DNA from: Atrina japonica
Taxonomy: Eukaryota > Mollusca > Bivalvia > Pterioida > Pinnidae
Assembly: GCA_030159075.1 (NCBI GenBank)
Contig: BROG01000130.1
Coordinates: forward strand, 744,001-808,000
DNA: 64,000 nucleotides
Reading direction: 5' to 3'
This document shows, piece by piece, positions 50,509 to 62,697 of the stretch. Every line of letters begins with the position of its first letter. The stretch's first letter is position 1. Position numbers and translations under genes: made by a program. Below the pieces are notes generated by a model, which was not told the DNA's origin, searched no databases, and saw nothing but the letters and a program-made list of their open reading frames with translations.

Positions 50509-52465
50509 TTAAGTTTCTCAAAGATGTGTGACATATTCTGAAGAATCAACAAAATTGCAGCGTTTTATTTAAACTTGCATAACAACCATCGTCGACGACT
50601 TGCGCCACATTGAACTTTTGGTGACCGGCAAAGTAAATTCTGCCTTTAAAGTTATTTAATGCATTGGTATACGACAATTCATAAGTCAAAAGTCAATATT
50701 TGCTAGACCTTATTGCTCGTGACATCTTCACATAAGTGAAAATGTCCTAACGAGATACTAAACAAATATAAAAAGCTATCCGTAACAATCATTTATGTCA
50801 ACGTAGATTAGCATAAATTATATCATTCATATAGAACGCTTACGTATCGTGTCTAAATATCGACGTAATTAACGAGCCGAACAGCCATGCTTAAATACGG
50901 AGTCAGTAACTTAACACGGTTAAAGCCATCGTATAGATTTTGTGCATACAGCCAGAAGGTGTACGGATTAATATTTATTCTTGAATTATTGATAGAAATT
51001 CAAATATATGATAAGAGACTTAATTCCCTTCACGGTAAAATATTGTAGTTCCTTGATTAGACTGGGAATTTTGTGGGATGTGTGAAGTACTATATATTAC
51101 ATAGAGCTAAACAGTAAAACATTGTTAACATTGACATTTTAAATCTCATCAGTCTTAGATTCGCTCTAATGTTCATTCATGCTTCACTGAGAAGTTTGAA
51201 CTTTATTATAATTAAACCTCCGTCTTATAAACTGTACTATCTGGTTTCCAGTCAAGACTAGGACAATTCCACCACTAAGTGATTGAGGTGATAGCCATGG
51301 CATGGAGTCCACAATAATAAATAGGTGGCAATCTATGTAATGTATGCATCATTCTAGAGAGACGTAGAACAATGAACAGACAACATATTATAACTGCCCT
51401 GAAGATGTTGTATTCTAGAATGTCTTCCACTGTCAAACAACTTTGTACTTTATTATCTTGTACATCTGTATAATCAGAAGACCAAAGTTTTCATTTGCAG
51501 ATCTGGAATTACGTAATATCCGGTTATTTCAATTCTTCAGTTTGCTTTTGGAAATTTGCAATCAACATTTCCTATTTTATCTGATATCCGCAGACGTTTT
51601 AGCTATTATTTATTTCACATGTCATTTTCATTTAAACGATAACATCGCTGTTTCCTTTGTTTTTCTTTATTTTCACATTAGGATCAGCATACAGACACTC
51701 CAATCACAAAATTAAAGCACAAAAGTAGTATGGCTTAATTGTGATTCTAAAATACTGGAAATGTCAAATTTATTTGAACATCATCAACAAAATATCAGTG
51801 ACAAAATCTAAATGCTAAAAGAACAAGTCAATATGTAAATATTTCAGTTTTGAATTTCAGAAAAAAAATATAAATCCGCTGGATAAATAGGTCTAGAAGT
51901 ATAAGTGCTTTACAATGTAAATCTAATGCACTTTATGTGTTTCGAAATATTTTAGTTGTTTTAAAATGTAACTTGTCTATCGATATTAACTTTGTAATAT
52001 TTTAAGCGATTGACACAGAGTTATTTTACATCTCTTGCATTACAGTAATGTGCAGATAAGTTTGCAGTCGAGATGTCTATTTTGACAGAGCTGGAGATGA
52101 GTACGTCATCTACCAGGTTAGAATAAAAATAGTGGAAGTGGTTTTTGGATCACGCATTGTTCATATTCGCAGATTCATTTTCCCCCTTAAACCCACCAGG
52201 CCAGTTTTACATTCTTCTGGATATGCCAATTTTCAGTTGTATTAGTCTGCATTTTCTCAGACATGTTCTTGTGCGCCATGCTGTTTTATTTTGTTATCGT
52301 TAATACAAATATCGTATATGTAAACAACATAGTCTTTAAATATTAACAGTATGCTTTGTTCATTCATTCAAATTCATATAATGTAATGTTAACTATAAAC
52401 TCGTACTGTACTTTTAATTTTTGTTTTAAAATTCCTAACGAATAATTGCATAATTGACCACTAAT
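50509..52465. other. Region between iGluR-1 start and the pyrimidine-rich array
   Basis: No exon, RNA gene or repeat recognised on either strand. The iGluR-1 promoter should lie near 49,940-50,280. Confidence 0.4.
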
Positions 52466-53254
52466 TTTATTCCTAGACCGCATTCCTTTTTCCATTTCAA
52501 GACTACATTCCTCTTTTCCACCCTAGACTACATTCCTCTTTTCCATTTCTAGGCTACACTCGTCTGTCTGTGACTAGACTACTCCACCCACTCTTTCCTA
52601 GACTACATTCATCTTTTTCATCCTAAACTAAAATTTCTCTTTTCTATTTCTAGACTACATTTATTTTTCGATCCTTAGACTACATTCATCTTTTCAATCC
52701 CAAAACTACATGTCTCTTTTCCACCATAGACTACAGTTCTCTTTCCAAATCATAGACTACAGTCCTCTTTTCCACCCTAGACTACATTACTCTTTTCCAC
52801 CCTTAAAATTAATTCCTCTTTTCCATTCCTTGGCTACATTCCCTTTTTTCTATTCCTAGACTACATTCCTTTTTACATCCTTTCATCCCAAGACTACATT
52901 CCTCTTTCCCACTCACAGACTAATTTTTTCTTTTCCATTCCGACACTACATTCATCTTTTCCTTCCCAAGACATTCCTCTTTTGTATGCCTAGACGTCTC
53001 CACCCTCTCTATCCCTAGACTGTATTGGTTTTTTCCATCCATAGACTACATTCCTCTTTCAATTCCTAAGATTACATTCCTCTTTCAATTCCTAAGATTA
53101 CTTTTCTATACCTAGACTAATCCACCCTCTCCATCCCTAGACTATATTCCTGTTTTTCACTCCTGGACTACACCCCCTGTTTTCGATCTCGAAGCTTCAT
53201 TCCACTTTTTCATTCACAGACGACATTCATCCTTTTCATTTGAAGGCACACAAT
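52466..53254. repeat. 26-bp pyrimidine-rich minisatellite, left part
   Basis: Diverged units with CCTAGACTACATTCCTCTTT and TCCATT. Continues after the RT insertion at 54,363. Confidence 0.9.
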
Positions 53255-54362
53255 TTTTCTCGAACACACAGTATCAAAACATATGACTTTCCCAAATAAG
53301 AAATTAAAAGAAAGACTTTTTAGCATCCATAGTCAACTGTTTTTTCACTAAAGGTGGTACCCGAAAATTTAAATATCTAGTGACTGGCTATCAGGATACT
53401 TGTTTTGTCCAATACCACTCTGATTCTACACATAAATACACTGAAGTTGATATAATAAATTGCTGGAGTTTCTAATAGACAATATATTAGTAATGTTCGG
53501 AGACGTGGTCTTTCAACAAACTGTCGACATTCCTATGGGAACCAATTGTGCCCCTTTATTGGCCGACCTGTTCCTTTATTCATACGAAGCAGACGTCATT
53601 CAGAAACTGAATATTTTCAAAAGAAGAAAAAGTTAGCGTTGTCCTTTAATTTGACATTTAGATATATCGACGACGTTTTGTCAATTAATAATGACAATTT
53701 TCATACATATGCCAATGCGATGTATCTAGCGAACTAGAAATTAAAGATACAACAGAATCAAGCACACACGCTTCATATTTAGACATTTTACTTAATACAG
53801 ACACAGACGGGAAATTGGCAACTAAGCTATACGACAAACGCGACGATTTCGGCTTTCCCATCGTAAATTTTCCACATTTATTTAGTAATATCCCTCAGTC
53901 ACCCACATATGGAGTTTATATTTCACAAATGATCCGATATGCCAGGGCGTGTACAACATGTGAAGTTTTTATATACAGAGGTAAACTACTCACTGACAAA
54001 TTATTGACACAGGGATATCGAAAACCGCGTTTAATGTCAATGTTCCGCAAATTTTACGGTCGATATAAAAGTCTTGTTTGCGATTACTGTTTCGCTGGGT
54101 GAAATGTTGAGTTGCCTTTTCGTTGGCGGTTGTTGAGACGTCTGTACCAATTGTGACGTGGATTCATTCCTCACGTGTTTCATTGGACTTGACTGTGGAC
54201 TCACGGCGGGTGTGACCGGTCGACAGGGGATGTTTACTCCTCCATGGCACCTGATTCCACCTCTTGGTTTCCAGAGGTCCATGTTTGTCCATTTTTACCG
54301 GATTTGTGTCTATGTCCTGGACATTCTATTGATTTATACTTTGGTATCTGAGATTTTTTATA
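53255..54362 (+). pseudogene. RT element copy inserted in the 26-bp array
   Basis: Carries the RT segment (GTCGACATTCCTATGGGAAC region, FRYIDDVLSIN frame at 53,639-53,737) and the C-terminal part in another frame (53,815-54,102), so frameshifted. The 3' module ends GGTATCTGAGATTTTTTATA, and the array resumes at the next base. Confidence 0.85.
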
Positions 54363-54905
54363 TTTCATTCCTAGACTACATTCCTCTTTCCATTTTTAGG
54401 TTTCATTACTCTTTTAATTCCAAGACCAAATTCCTGTTTTTCATTCCTAGACTACATTCATTCTCTCCATCCCTAGACTACATTAATTCTTTTTATTCCT
54501 AGGCTTAATTACTCTTTTTATTCCTAGACTACATTCCTAATTTCCATTCCTAGGCTTCACTACACTTTTCATCCCTAGACCACATTCGTCTTTTTCCTTC
54601 TTATACTACTTTCCTCTTTTCCATTCTTAGGCTTCAATACTCTTTCCATTCCGAGGTTTCATTACTCTTTTCATTCCAAGACCACATTCCTCTTTTTCAT
54701 TCCTAGAGTATATTACTCTTTTCCATCCCTAGACCACATTCGTTTTTTTCCTTCATATACTACTTTCCTCTTTTCCATTCCTAGGCTTCAATACTCTTTC
54801 CATTCCGAGGTTTCATTCCTCTTTTCCATTCCTAGGCTCCATTCCTCTTTTCCATTCCTAGGCTCCATTCCTCTTTTCATTCCTAGACTCCAATAGTTTT
54901 TGTTT
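54363..54905. repeat. 26-bp pyrimidine-rich minisatellite, right part
   Basis: Same unit family as 52,466-53,254, with the additional variant TTCCATTCCTAGGCTTCA. The last units are the most regular. Confidence 0.92.
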
Positions 54906-55794
54906 GATGTCTACATTCCTGTTTTATAAGTTTTGCTTCATAAATGCACATATTTAAAACATTAGCATCAAGTTCGACCGTTTTGGAGAATTTGGTATTT
55001 CTATTTCCACTCATCTGTCCAGACACAGAGTTCTTTGTTAAACTTTTAAGGAACAAAGGTTATTATTTTTGTAGCCAAAAGATGGCGCACCTATTGATCA
55101 TACAGAAATTACAACACGTCATCTCTCTGGTTTTAATATTGATAGCATTGATATTGTAAACGAAGAATTGATATTAGTCGAAATAATAAGAAACATCGTT
55201 AACTCAATGGAAATTGGAAATCGCTTTGAAATTATCTCTGTTCTATGAGTTCGCGAAGGGCAAGATACTTGATCCGTGTTCGATATTAAATTATATAAAT
55301 AAAAGCTCCACAATCGTTCAAATCTCATGAGAACTAAATTCTTCATCAATGGTTGATTAAGTTGTATAGAAACAATTAAATACGAAAGAAGATAAACAGG
55401 ATTTCAATCGATTTATTTATTCACTTCGTATTAATGTCAACTAAACAACATATGAATATTCTGGAGTGTAAATCTATTAACAACACTTCAGTTAAGTTAT
55501 TATTGCTTCTTTCCATGTAAAATGTATGTACGTTGTCATACCAATAACACAAACGTACCTCATTTTCAATTATATATAAACAGAATTGAAAAAAAGTAAA
55601 ATTCGTAGTAGATTATTTTTGACAACAGATAAAGCAGAAGAGAATTATTGCTTCAACTAAGTTTAATATACCTAATATACAACGTTTTTAGATACATGTA
55701 CAATGAAACAATATTTAACAGAAAAACGGTGTCACTTCTCATCCATCTAAGCAGCGTTTTATATTAACTAATTTCATATTTTATAGAGGACAAT
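54906..55794. other. Unannotated stretch
   Basis: No gene or repeat family recognised. Confidence 0.4.
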
Positions 55795-56215
55795 GCACCA
55801 GAAACATTTTGATTCTACACATAAATACACTGAAGTTGATATAAAAAAACATCCTGGAATTTCTAACAGACAATATATTTGTAATGTTCGGAGACGTGGT
55901 GTTTCAACAAACTGTCGACAAACCTATGGGAACCAATTGTGCACCTTAATTGGCCGACCTGTTCCTTTATTCATACGAAGTTGTTGAGACGTCTCTACCA
56001 ATTGTGACGAGGATTCACTCCTCACGTATTTCATTGGACTTGACTGTGGACTCACGGCGGGTGTGACCGGTTGACAGGGGATGTTTACTCCTCCATGGCA
56101 CCTGATCCCACCTCTTGGTGTCCAGAGGTCCGTGTTTGTCCATTTTTACCGGATTTGTATCTTTGTCCTGGACATTCTATTGATTTATACATTGGTATCT
56201 GAGATTTTTTATATA
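55795..56215 (+). mobile_element. RT element copy with internal deletion
   Basis: Upstream codons up to TTCATACGAAG join directly to TTGTTGAGACGTC of the 3' module. About 545 bp, including the YIDD box, is missing compared with the copy at 59,283. Confidence 0.85.
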
Positions 56216-56234
56216 TTTCTGTCAAAACTACTTG

Positions 56235-56267
<33 letters not shown>

Positions 56268-56519
56268 ATTAAAATCCCCTTGTCACCATGGGTAAAAAAG
56301 AAACTTGATACCTAAAAACACCAACGAAACATTTTCATTTAATACATGACAGTTTGCTTTGTTAAATTTTATCAATTTCAAAACTAAAACAACAATTACG
56401 AAATTCCCTACCATCTTCTTGCACAATAAATCAGCATTACGTAAGCATCATTTTCCATACCATTAACTAATGTAAGAAGGAAAACTCTTGGAGGCATCTA
56501 CCGCGCTTATGATTTGAAC
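56216..56519. other. Region downstream of iGluR-2
   Basis: A short (TA)n run at about 56,238-56,260 and otherwise nothing recognised. Confidence 0.4.
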
Positions 56520-56599
56520 AGGGTAGATAATGTTAGTACGGGGGAGCGTTTTATTGAGTAGGGCAGATAATGTTAGTACGGGGGAGCGCTTTATTGATT
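56520..56599. repeat. 40-bp tandem duplication touching the iGluR-2 stop codon
   Basis: AGATAATGTTAGTACGGGGG occurs at about 56,524 and 56,564. The second copy's end (TTATTGATT) contains the receptor stop codon complement. Confidence 0.85.
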
Positions 56600-56722
56600 C
56601 ATATCAATTATGCTCGTCGTCTGATTCATTCTATTTTTAGTTCGTGATCTAGTAATGGCCGGCCTCAAAATGACTTTTTCGGTCCTGATATTGTCATCTT
56701 CTTTTTCTTTGAAACGTTGATT
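56591..56722 (-). CDS. iGluR-2 exon f (terminal, cytoplasmic tail)
   Basis: Acceptor TATTTTTACAG, phase 0, 43 codons rich in Lys/Arg (NQRFKEKEDDNIRTEK, ITRSRTKNRMNQ), TAA at 56,591-56,593. Chosen because phase and basic tail composition fit. Confidence 0.75.
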   Translation of the reverse strand, partial: NQRFKEKEDDNIRTEKVILRPAITRSRTKNRMNQTTSIIDMNQ

Positions 56723-59700
56723 CTGTAAAAATATAAAATTGAAAAATGCATGTTAGATTTACCCAAATACATGTAAGCTTAAAATCATACAATATGGATT
56801 ATATATTTTTCAACTTAATTGTCATGTTTATTTCATCTATGATCTGCCCAAAAAGGGGTAATAATATAAAAATCTCAGATACCAAAGTATAAATCAATAG
56901 GATGTCCAGGACATAGATACAAATCCGGTCAAAATGGACAAACACGGACCTCTGGAAACCAAGAAGTGGGATCAGGTGCCATGGAGGAGTAAGCATCCCC
57001 TGTCGACCGGTCACACCCACCGTGAGTCCACAGTCAAGTCCAATGAAACTCGTAAGGAGTGTATCCTCGTCACAATTGGTACAGACGTCTCAACACAACC
57101 GCCAACGAAAAGGCAACTCAACATTTCACTTAGTGAAACAGAGTAGTCGCAAACAAGACTATTATACCGACCGTAAAATTTGCAGAAACGTTGACATTAA
57201 ACGCGGTTTTCGATATCCCTGTGTCAATAATTTGTCAGTGAGTAGTTTACCTCTGTATATGAAATCTTCATATGTTGTGCACGCCCTGGCATATCGGATC
57301 ATTTGTGAAATATAAACTCCATATGCAGGTGACTGAGGGATATTACTACTTAAAATGTGGAAAAATTTACGATGGGAAAGCCGAAATCGTCGCGTTTATA
57401 TCGTATAGCTTAGTTGCTAATTCCCCGTCTGTGTTTATATTAAGTAAAATGTCTAAGTATGAAGCGTGTGTACTTGATTCTGTTGTATCTTTAATTTCTA
57501 GTTCGCTGGGATATATCGCATTGACATATGTATGAAAATTGCCATTATTAATTGACAAAACGTCGTCGATATATCTAAATGTCAAATTAAAGGACACCGC
57601 TAACTTTTTCTTCTTTTGATTCAGCAGTTTCTGAATGAAGTCTGCTTCGTATGAATAAAGGAACAGGTCGGCCAATAAAGAAGCACAATTTATAAGTAGA
57701 TGACATAAAACTTACTTCCTGTCGTTTTTTCATTTGTCGTTTGTTCCAGTATATTTCGATAGCGAGCACAACCAAACCAACTCCGCATCCCGATCCCGCA
57801 ACTACGAATATACCAGAGAGATCTTGGAACGACAGTCCAGCTGTAGAATCATCCACCGTGGGGCAACCTAAACTATCGGACCACCAGTTTTCTTTCAGGG
57901 TAGTGAAAAATGTTCCAGACTGTAATTCTAAAATCCTAAATTGAAATAAAACTATATTAATGTATAATCATCTTTTTCGATTATGACGAGAATTCTTACC
58001 TCAATTATTTAAAATTAAATGCGGACTCACGGGAGGTGTGGCCGGTCGTCAGGGGATGCTTACTCCTCCATGACACCTGATCCCACCTCTTGATTTCCAG
58101 AGGTCCGTGTTTGTCCGTTTTTTACCCGATTTGTTCCTATATCTTGGACATCCTAAAGATTTATACTTTGTTATCTGAGTTTTATTTATATTTTAAAATC
58201 CTAATACTTTTACTATTGAATAAGAGAATATTATAAATGAAAAACCAAAGTTTGTAAACATCTGCAGGATTATAACTTTAAGCTATTGAACTGTCATAAA
58301 AAAATAACATTTGAAATTTGAACCAATATATCGATTGACATTTGTATTCAGAAAAATTCAAGTAAGGATGACAAGAAAAGATATTGTCGGAATTCTTAAC
58401 TGGATAACTCAACACTTACTTTGAATTAAATTCTTCCACTAGTGGAGAGTGGTCAGGAAGTACGAAGGCATACGGTTTCGGACTAAAAATGTTTCCAATG
58501 GCGAGAAGATTGCACTGCCGAGCTATCTCGTATTTTATCATGGGGGTTTCGTGTATGAACGCAAAATTACCTCCAAGTACCAAATCTATGCCTTCACTGG
58601 AAGTTGCGAGATAACCTGTTTCATTAATGCTGAGGTATAACTGTGTGTACAGATCACCTAAAGGATAGTCCCATACTGCTAACTCGTTTGAGTCAGAACC
58701 ACTGTAGCTGACATTTTTCCAGAACTCAAAGAAATTATTCTCAATCCGATACATTCGCTCGAAGTACATCTGACTCATGGAACCGGAAACGGTTGAGTAT
58801 TTGATTGTCGTCTGTCCAGCTAAATCTGCCAATGACTGGATCTCTTGTGATAATCTTCTGGAGGTCATGAAGGCGGCCAGATTAGCTGTGTAAGTTGCCA
58901 TCATAATTTGGCAGAAGAACCAAAATCCTATTATCAATGCTCTCCCAGCAAACGGTTCCGGGTTTTTATCAGGACCTCAATGTAAAGATGAATTTAAATA
59001 ACATTTGAATGTAAATGACAGAAATGATCAAAATGTATTCTGTAACATAGAAAATTAGCAGTGAACTTCTGGAGTATAAAAGACGATATGGGAATCTTGA
59101 CTTTAATATTTATGTCCTGAGGTGAGCAACTATCCAGTGAAACACGTAAGAGATCTAAAATGAAACATAAGGGTAAATAATTATAAAATATTAAAGTTTA
59201 GGACAGAGATATAGGATGATACATAAAGGTGAGTAACTATTCTATGAAATATTAGAATTAGTACAGAAATATGAAATGATACATTATTTCGTCAAACACC
59301 ACTCTGATTCTACAAATAAATATACTGAAGTTAATATAGAAAACATGCTGTAATTTCTAATAGATAATATATTTGTAATGTTCGGAGACGTTGCCTTTCA
59401 ACAAACTGTCGCCATCCCTATGGGAACCAATTGTGCTCCTTTATTGGCCGACCTGTTCCTTTATTCATACGAAGCAGACTTCATTCAGAAACTGCTTAAT
59501 GAAAAGAAGAAAAAGTTAGCGATGTCCTTTAATTTGACATTTAGATATATCGACGACGTTTTGTCAATTAATAATGACAATTTTCATACATATCTCAATG
59601 CGATAAATCCCAGCGAACTAGAAATTAAACATACAGCAGAAATAAGCACACACGCTTCATACTTAGACGTTTTACATAATATAAACACAGACGGGAAATT

Positions 59701-62615
59701 AGCAACTAAGCTATACGATAAACGCGACGATTTCGGCTTTCCCATCGTAAATTTTCAACATTTAAGTAGTAATATCCCTCAGTCACCCGCATATGGAGTT
59801 TATATTTCACAAATGATCCGGTATGCCAGGGCGTACACAACATATGAAAATTTCATATACAGAGGTAAACTACTCACTGACAAATTATTGACACAGGGAT
59901 ATCGAAAACCGCGTTTAATGTCAACGTTCTGCAAATTTTATGGTTGGTATAATAGTCTTGTTTGCGACTACTCTGTTTCACTAAGTGAAATGTTGAGTTG
60001 CATTTTCGTTGGCGGTTGTTGAGACGTCTGTACCAATTGTGACGAGGATACACTTCTCACGTGTTTCATTGGACTTGACTGTGGACTCACGGCGGGTGTG
60101 ACCGGTCGACAGGGGATGCTTACTCATCCATGGCACCTGACCCCGCCTCTTGGTTTCCAGAGGTCCGTATTTGTCCATTTTTACCGGATATGTATCTATG
60201 TCTCGGACATCCTATTTATTTATACTTTGGTATCTGAAATTTTTTATATAGAGGTGAATTCTATAAAACATTACAGTTTGGAATAGAGATATAGAATGTA
60301 TGACACATGTAAATGTGAAAAAACTATTTTTTGAAATATGACAGTTAAGGACGTAAATCTAGTTTGATACACCCAGGTGAATTACTAAAATACATGACAG
60401 TTTGGGATAGAGATCTATGATGATACACAATATTGAAATATAACAATAGAAATCTGAAGCGAAACATAAAGAATAACTGTAAGCATGACAGTTAAGGACA
60501 TATATGTAGAATGATCAAGGTGAATAACAACAAAACATGGCAGCTTTGGACAGAAATCTAGAATGATACATCAGGGTGAATAACAACAAAACATGACAGC
60601 TTTGGACAGAAATCTAGAATGATACATCAGGGTGAATAACAACAAAACATGACAGCTTTGGACAGAAATCTAGAATGATACATCAAGGTGAATAACTACA
60701 AAACATGACAGCTTTGGACAGAAACCTAGAATGATACATTAAGTGGTATTTACCAAAAACTGTGACTGACGCCATTATAAACCAAAGCGCGTCATTGACA
60801 CTGAATGTCTTTTGTTTTTCAGTGTTATTCGTTGGTTTGAATCTTAGTCTATGAAATATGTACATCAGAATTCCTGTGCCACCTAGGAATCCGAACCATG
60901 CCAACCACACTAATCCGTGAAAAACATCCACAAATCCAAACATAGATTTAGATGCAATATTGTCCCTCATTAAAATTTGAAGTCCTGCATAATCGTAGTA
61001 AGGTGAAGTGAAATCTATAACATTTTCACGCTCGGTGGTTATTGAAATAGGTCCTGCACCGATATCTGCTTTCTAGAAGATAAAATGATATGAAACATAC
61101 ATGGCATTTACTTTTAAAGTCAAAATTTTCTATTTGTTTGAAACAAAGTGTGTCTTACGCCTATGTTATAATACCGACATTTACTTATACGATAATTTAA
61201 TGGTTAAAAATATCATCGCTCGGGGTGATCTAGTGGCAGAGCATTGACCTCCAGGCGAAAAAAGCTAAAGGCTTTCCCATCGCTGTTCCGTCGGCATGCG
61301 CCCAACATAACAGGTCTTTCTAATGATATCTAAAAGACCCCGTGTTACAGACGACAAGATACGTCAAGGAGAACCGTCACTGCGTTGATAATAAGTCCAT
61401 AGTAGCTGTTCAAACTGCCGCCCATCATTGTAAGAATAACCCCAACAAAACAAAACACAATTTAAGACACAATCTGTGAGTACAACAAGGAAAGAGGTAA
61501 TGGTACGACAAGACCGAAGTTTATTGTAAGATATACATGTATATACTACATGGTCCCTTTATTGGTAATTAATAACAAATGATCTTAAAAATATGCATGT
61601 TTTCTGAAACCAAAAAGGTAAAATACATGTAAGTTACATGTTTCCATAATCTAAAAGTAATACAATGTAATCTATCTATTCCAAACTGCAGTGGGACCAT
61701 TTAAAATATTCTGAATTGACAGAGTTTAGATTGTAGAAGAGTTTTTTTAACAGAAATATCACAGAGATTTATGCCATGTTCAACTATGTGTCTAGTGTTT
61801 TTGTAAAAATGCCAATAAAATCCATTGAACACTACTATCTATAGACAACTAAGTAAAAAATGAGATACGATGAGAATGAATTAAATTTTACTTTCAAAGT
61901 CGTTTTAGCTTTTGGTGTACATATATTACAATTTTATGGCATTACTTTTTCTTTCAGAAATATACATTTATATCAAATGCAATCTCAACTGATGAAGTCC
62001 TACCGACAGAAACGATCGTCTTGAGCATGTGTTTTTAACCTCTACAGTAAAATGATAACTTTGGCATTTTATTAATATTTATTAAATTGCCATAGGCTTG
62101 AGTTAAATTTGCAAGCATCGATATGAATACAGGGTGCCAAATTAAGTAATTATGTGATAACGGGAAAAATATTATGTTCGGATTTCGGAATGGATAAGAT
62201 TCGTAATGCCAGATATAAATCTGTATACAAGTAATAGTACAATGTATTGGCACCAAACTGTTTTATCAAAGTGCTGAAGGTATGGAATTTAAGATTGCTC
62301 TTCATTTTTTGAAAAGCATGGAGTATACATGGAATGGATCATGGAAAAAAATCTGTGCAGCACATTGAATTTTATCCATTATCTATTGAATATATACTCC
62401 ATGCTTTCAAAAAATGAAAAACAATACTTACAATTATATATATATCCATTTTATTAAGAGTCAGCTTGTTACGAAATTAGTTCCATATAATTGGTTTTGC
62501 GGTGGGAGTTTTTTTTATACGAAAAGCGATTATCACTCGGGTCACGTGACTACAATTTCTTGAGAATGCGTTCCATCGCTCTATATACTTGCAATGAAGG
62601 GAATTGCAGTCGGTT

Positions 62616-62697
<82 letters not shown>

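Noticed and set aside
53546..53737. Frame starting with GRPVPLFIRS seen in several places
   Set aside because: It is the RT segment DLFLYSYE read in a shifted frame, recurring because the element is repeated.
60020..60248. Hammerhead motif in the 3' module of the RT element
   Set aside because: I looked for CTGATGA plus GAAA in the right spacing and found none, so the ribozyme repeat is a separate family or a missing part of the element.
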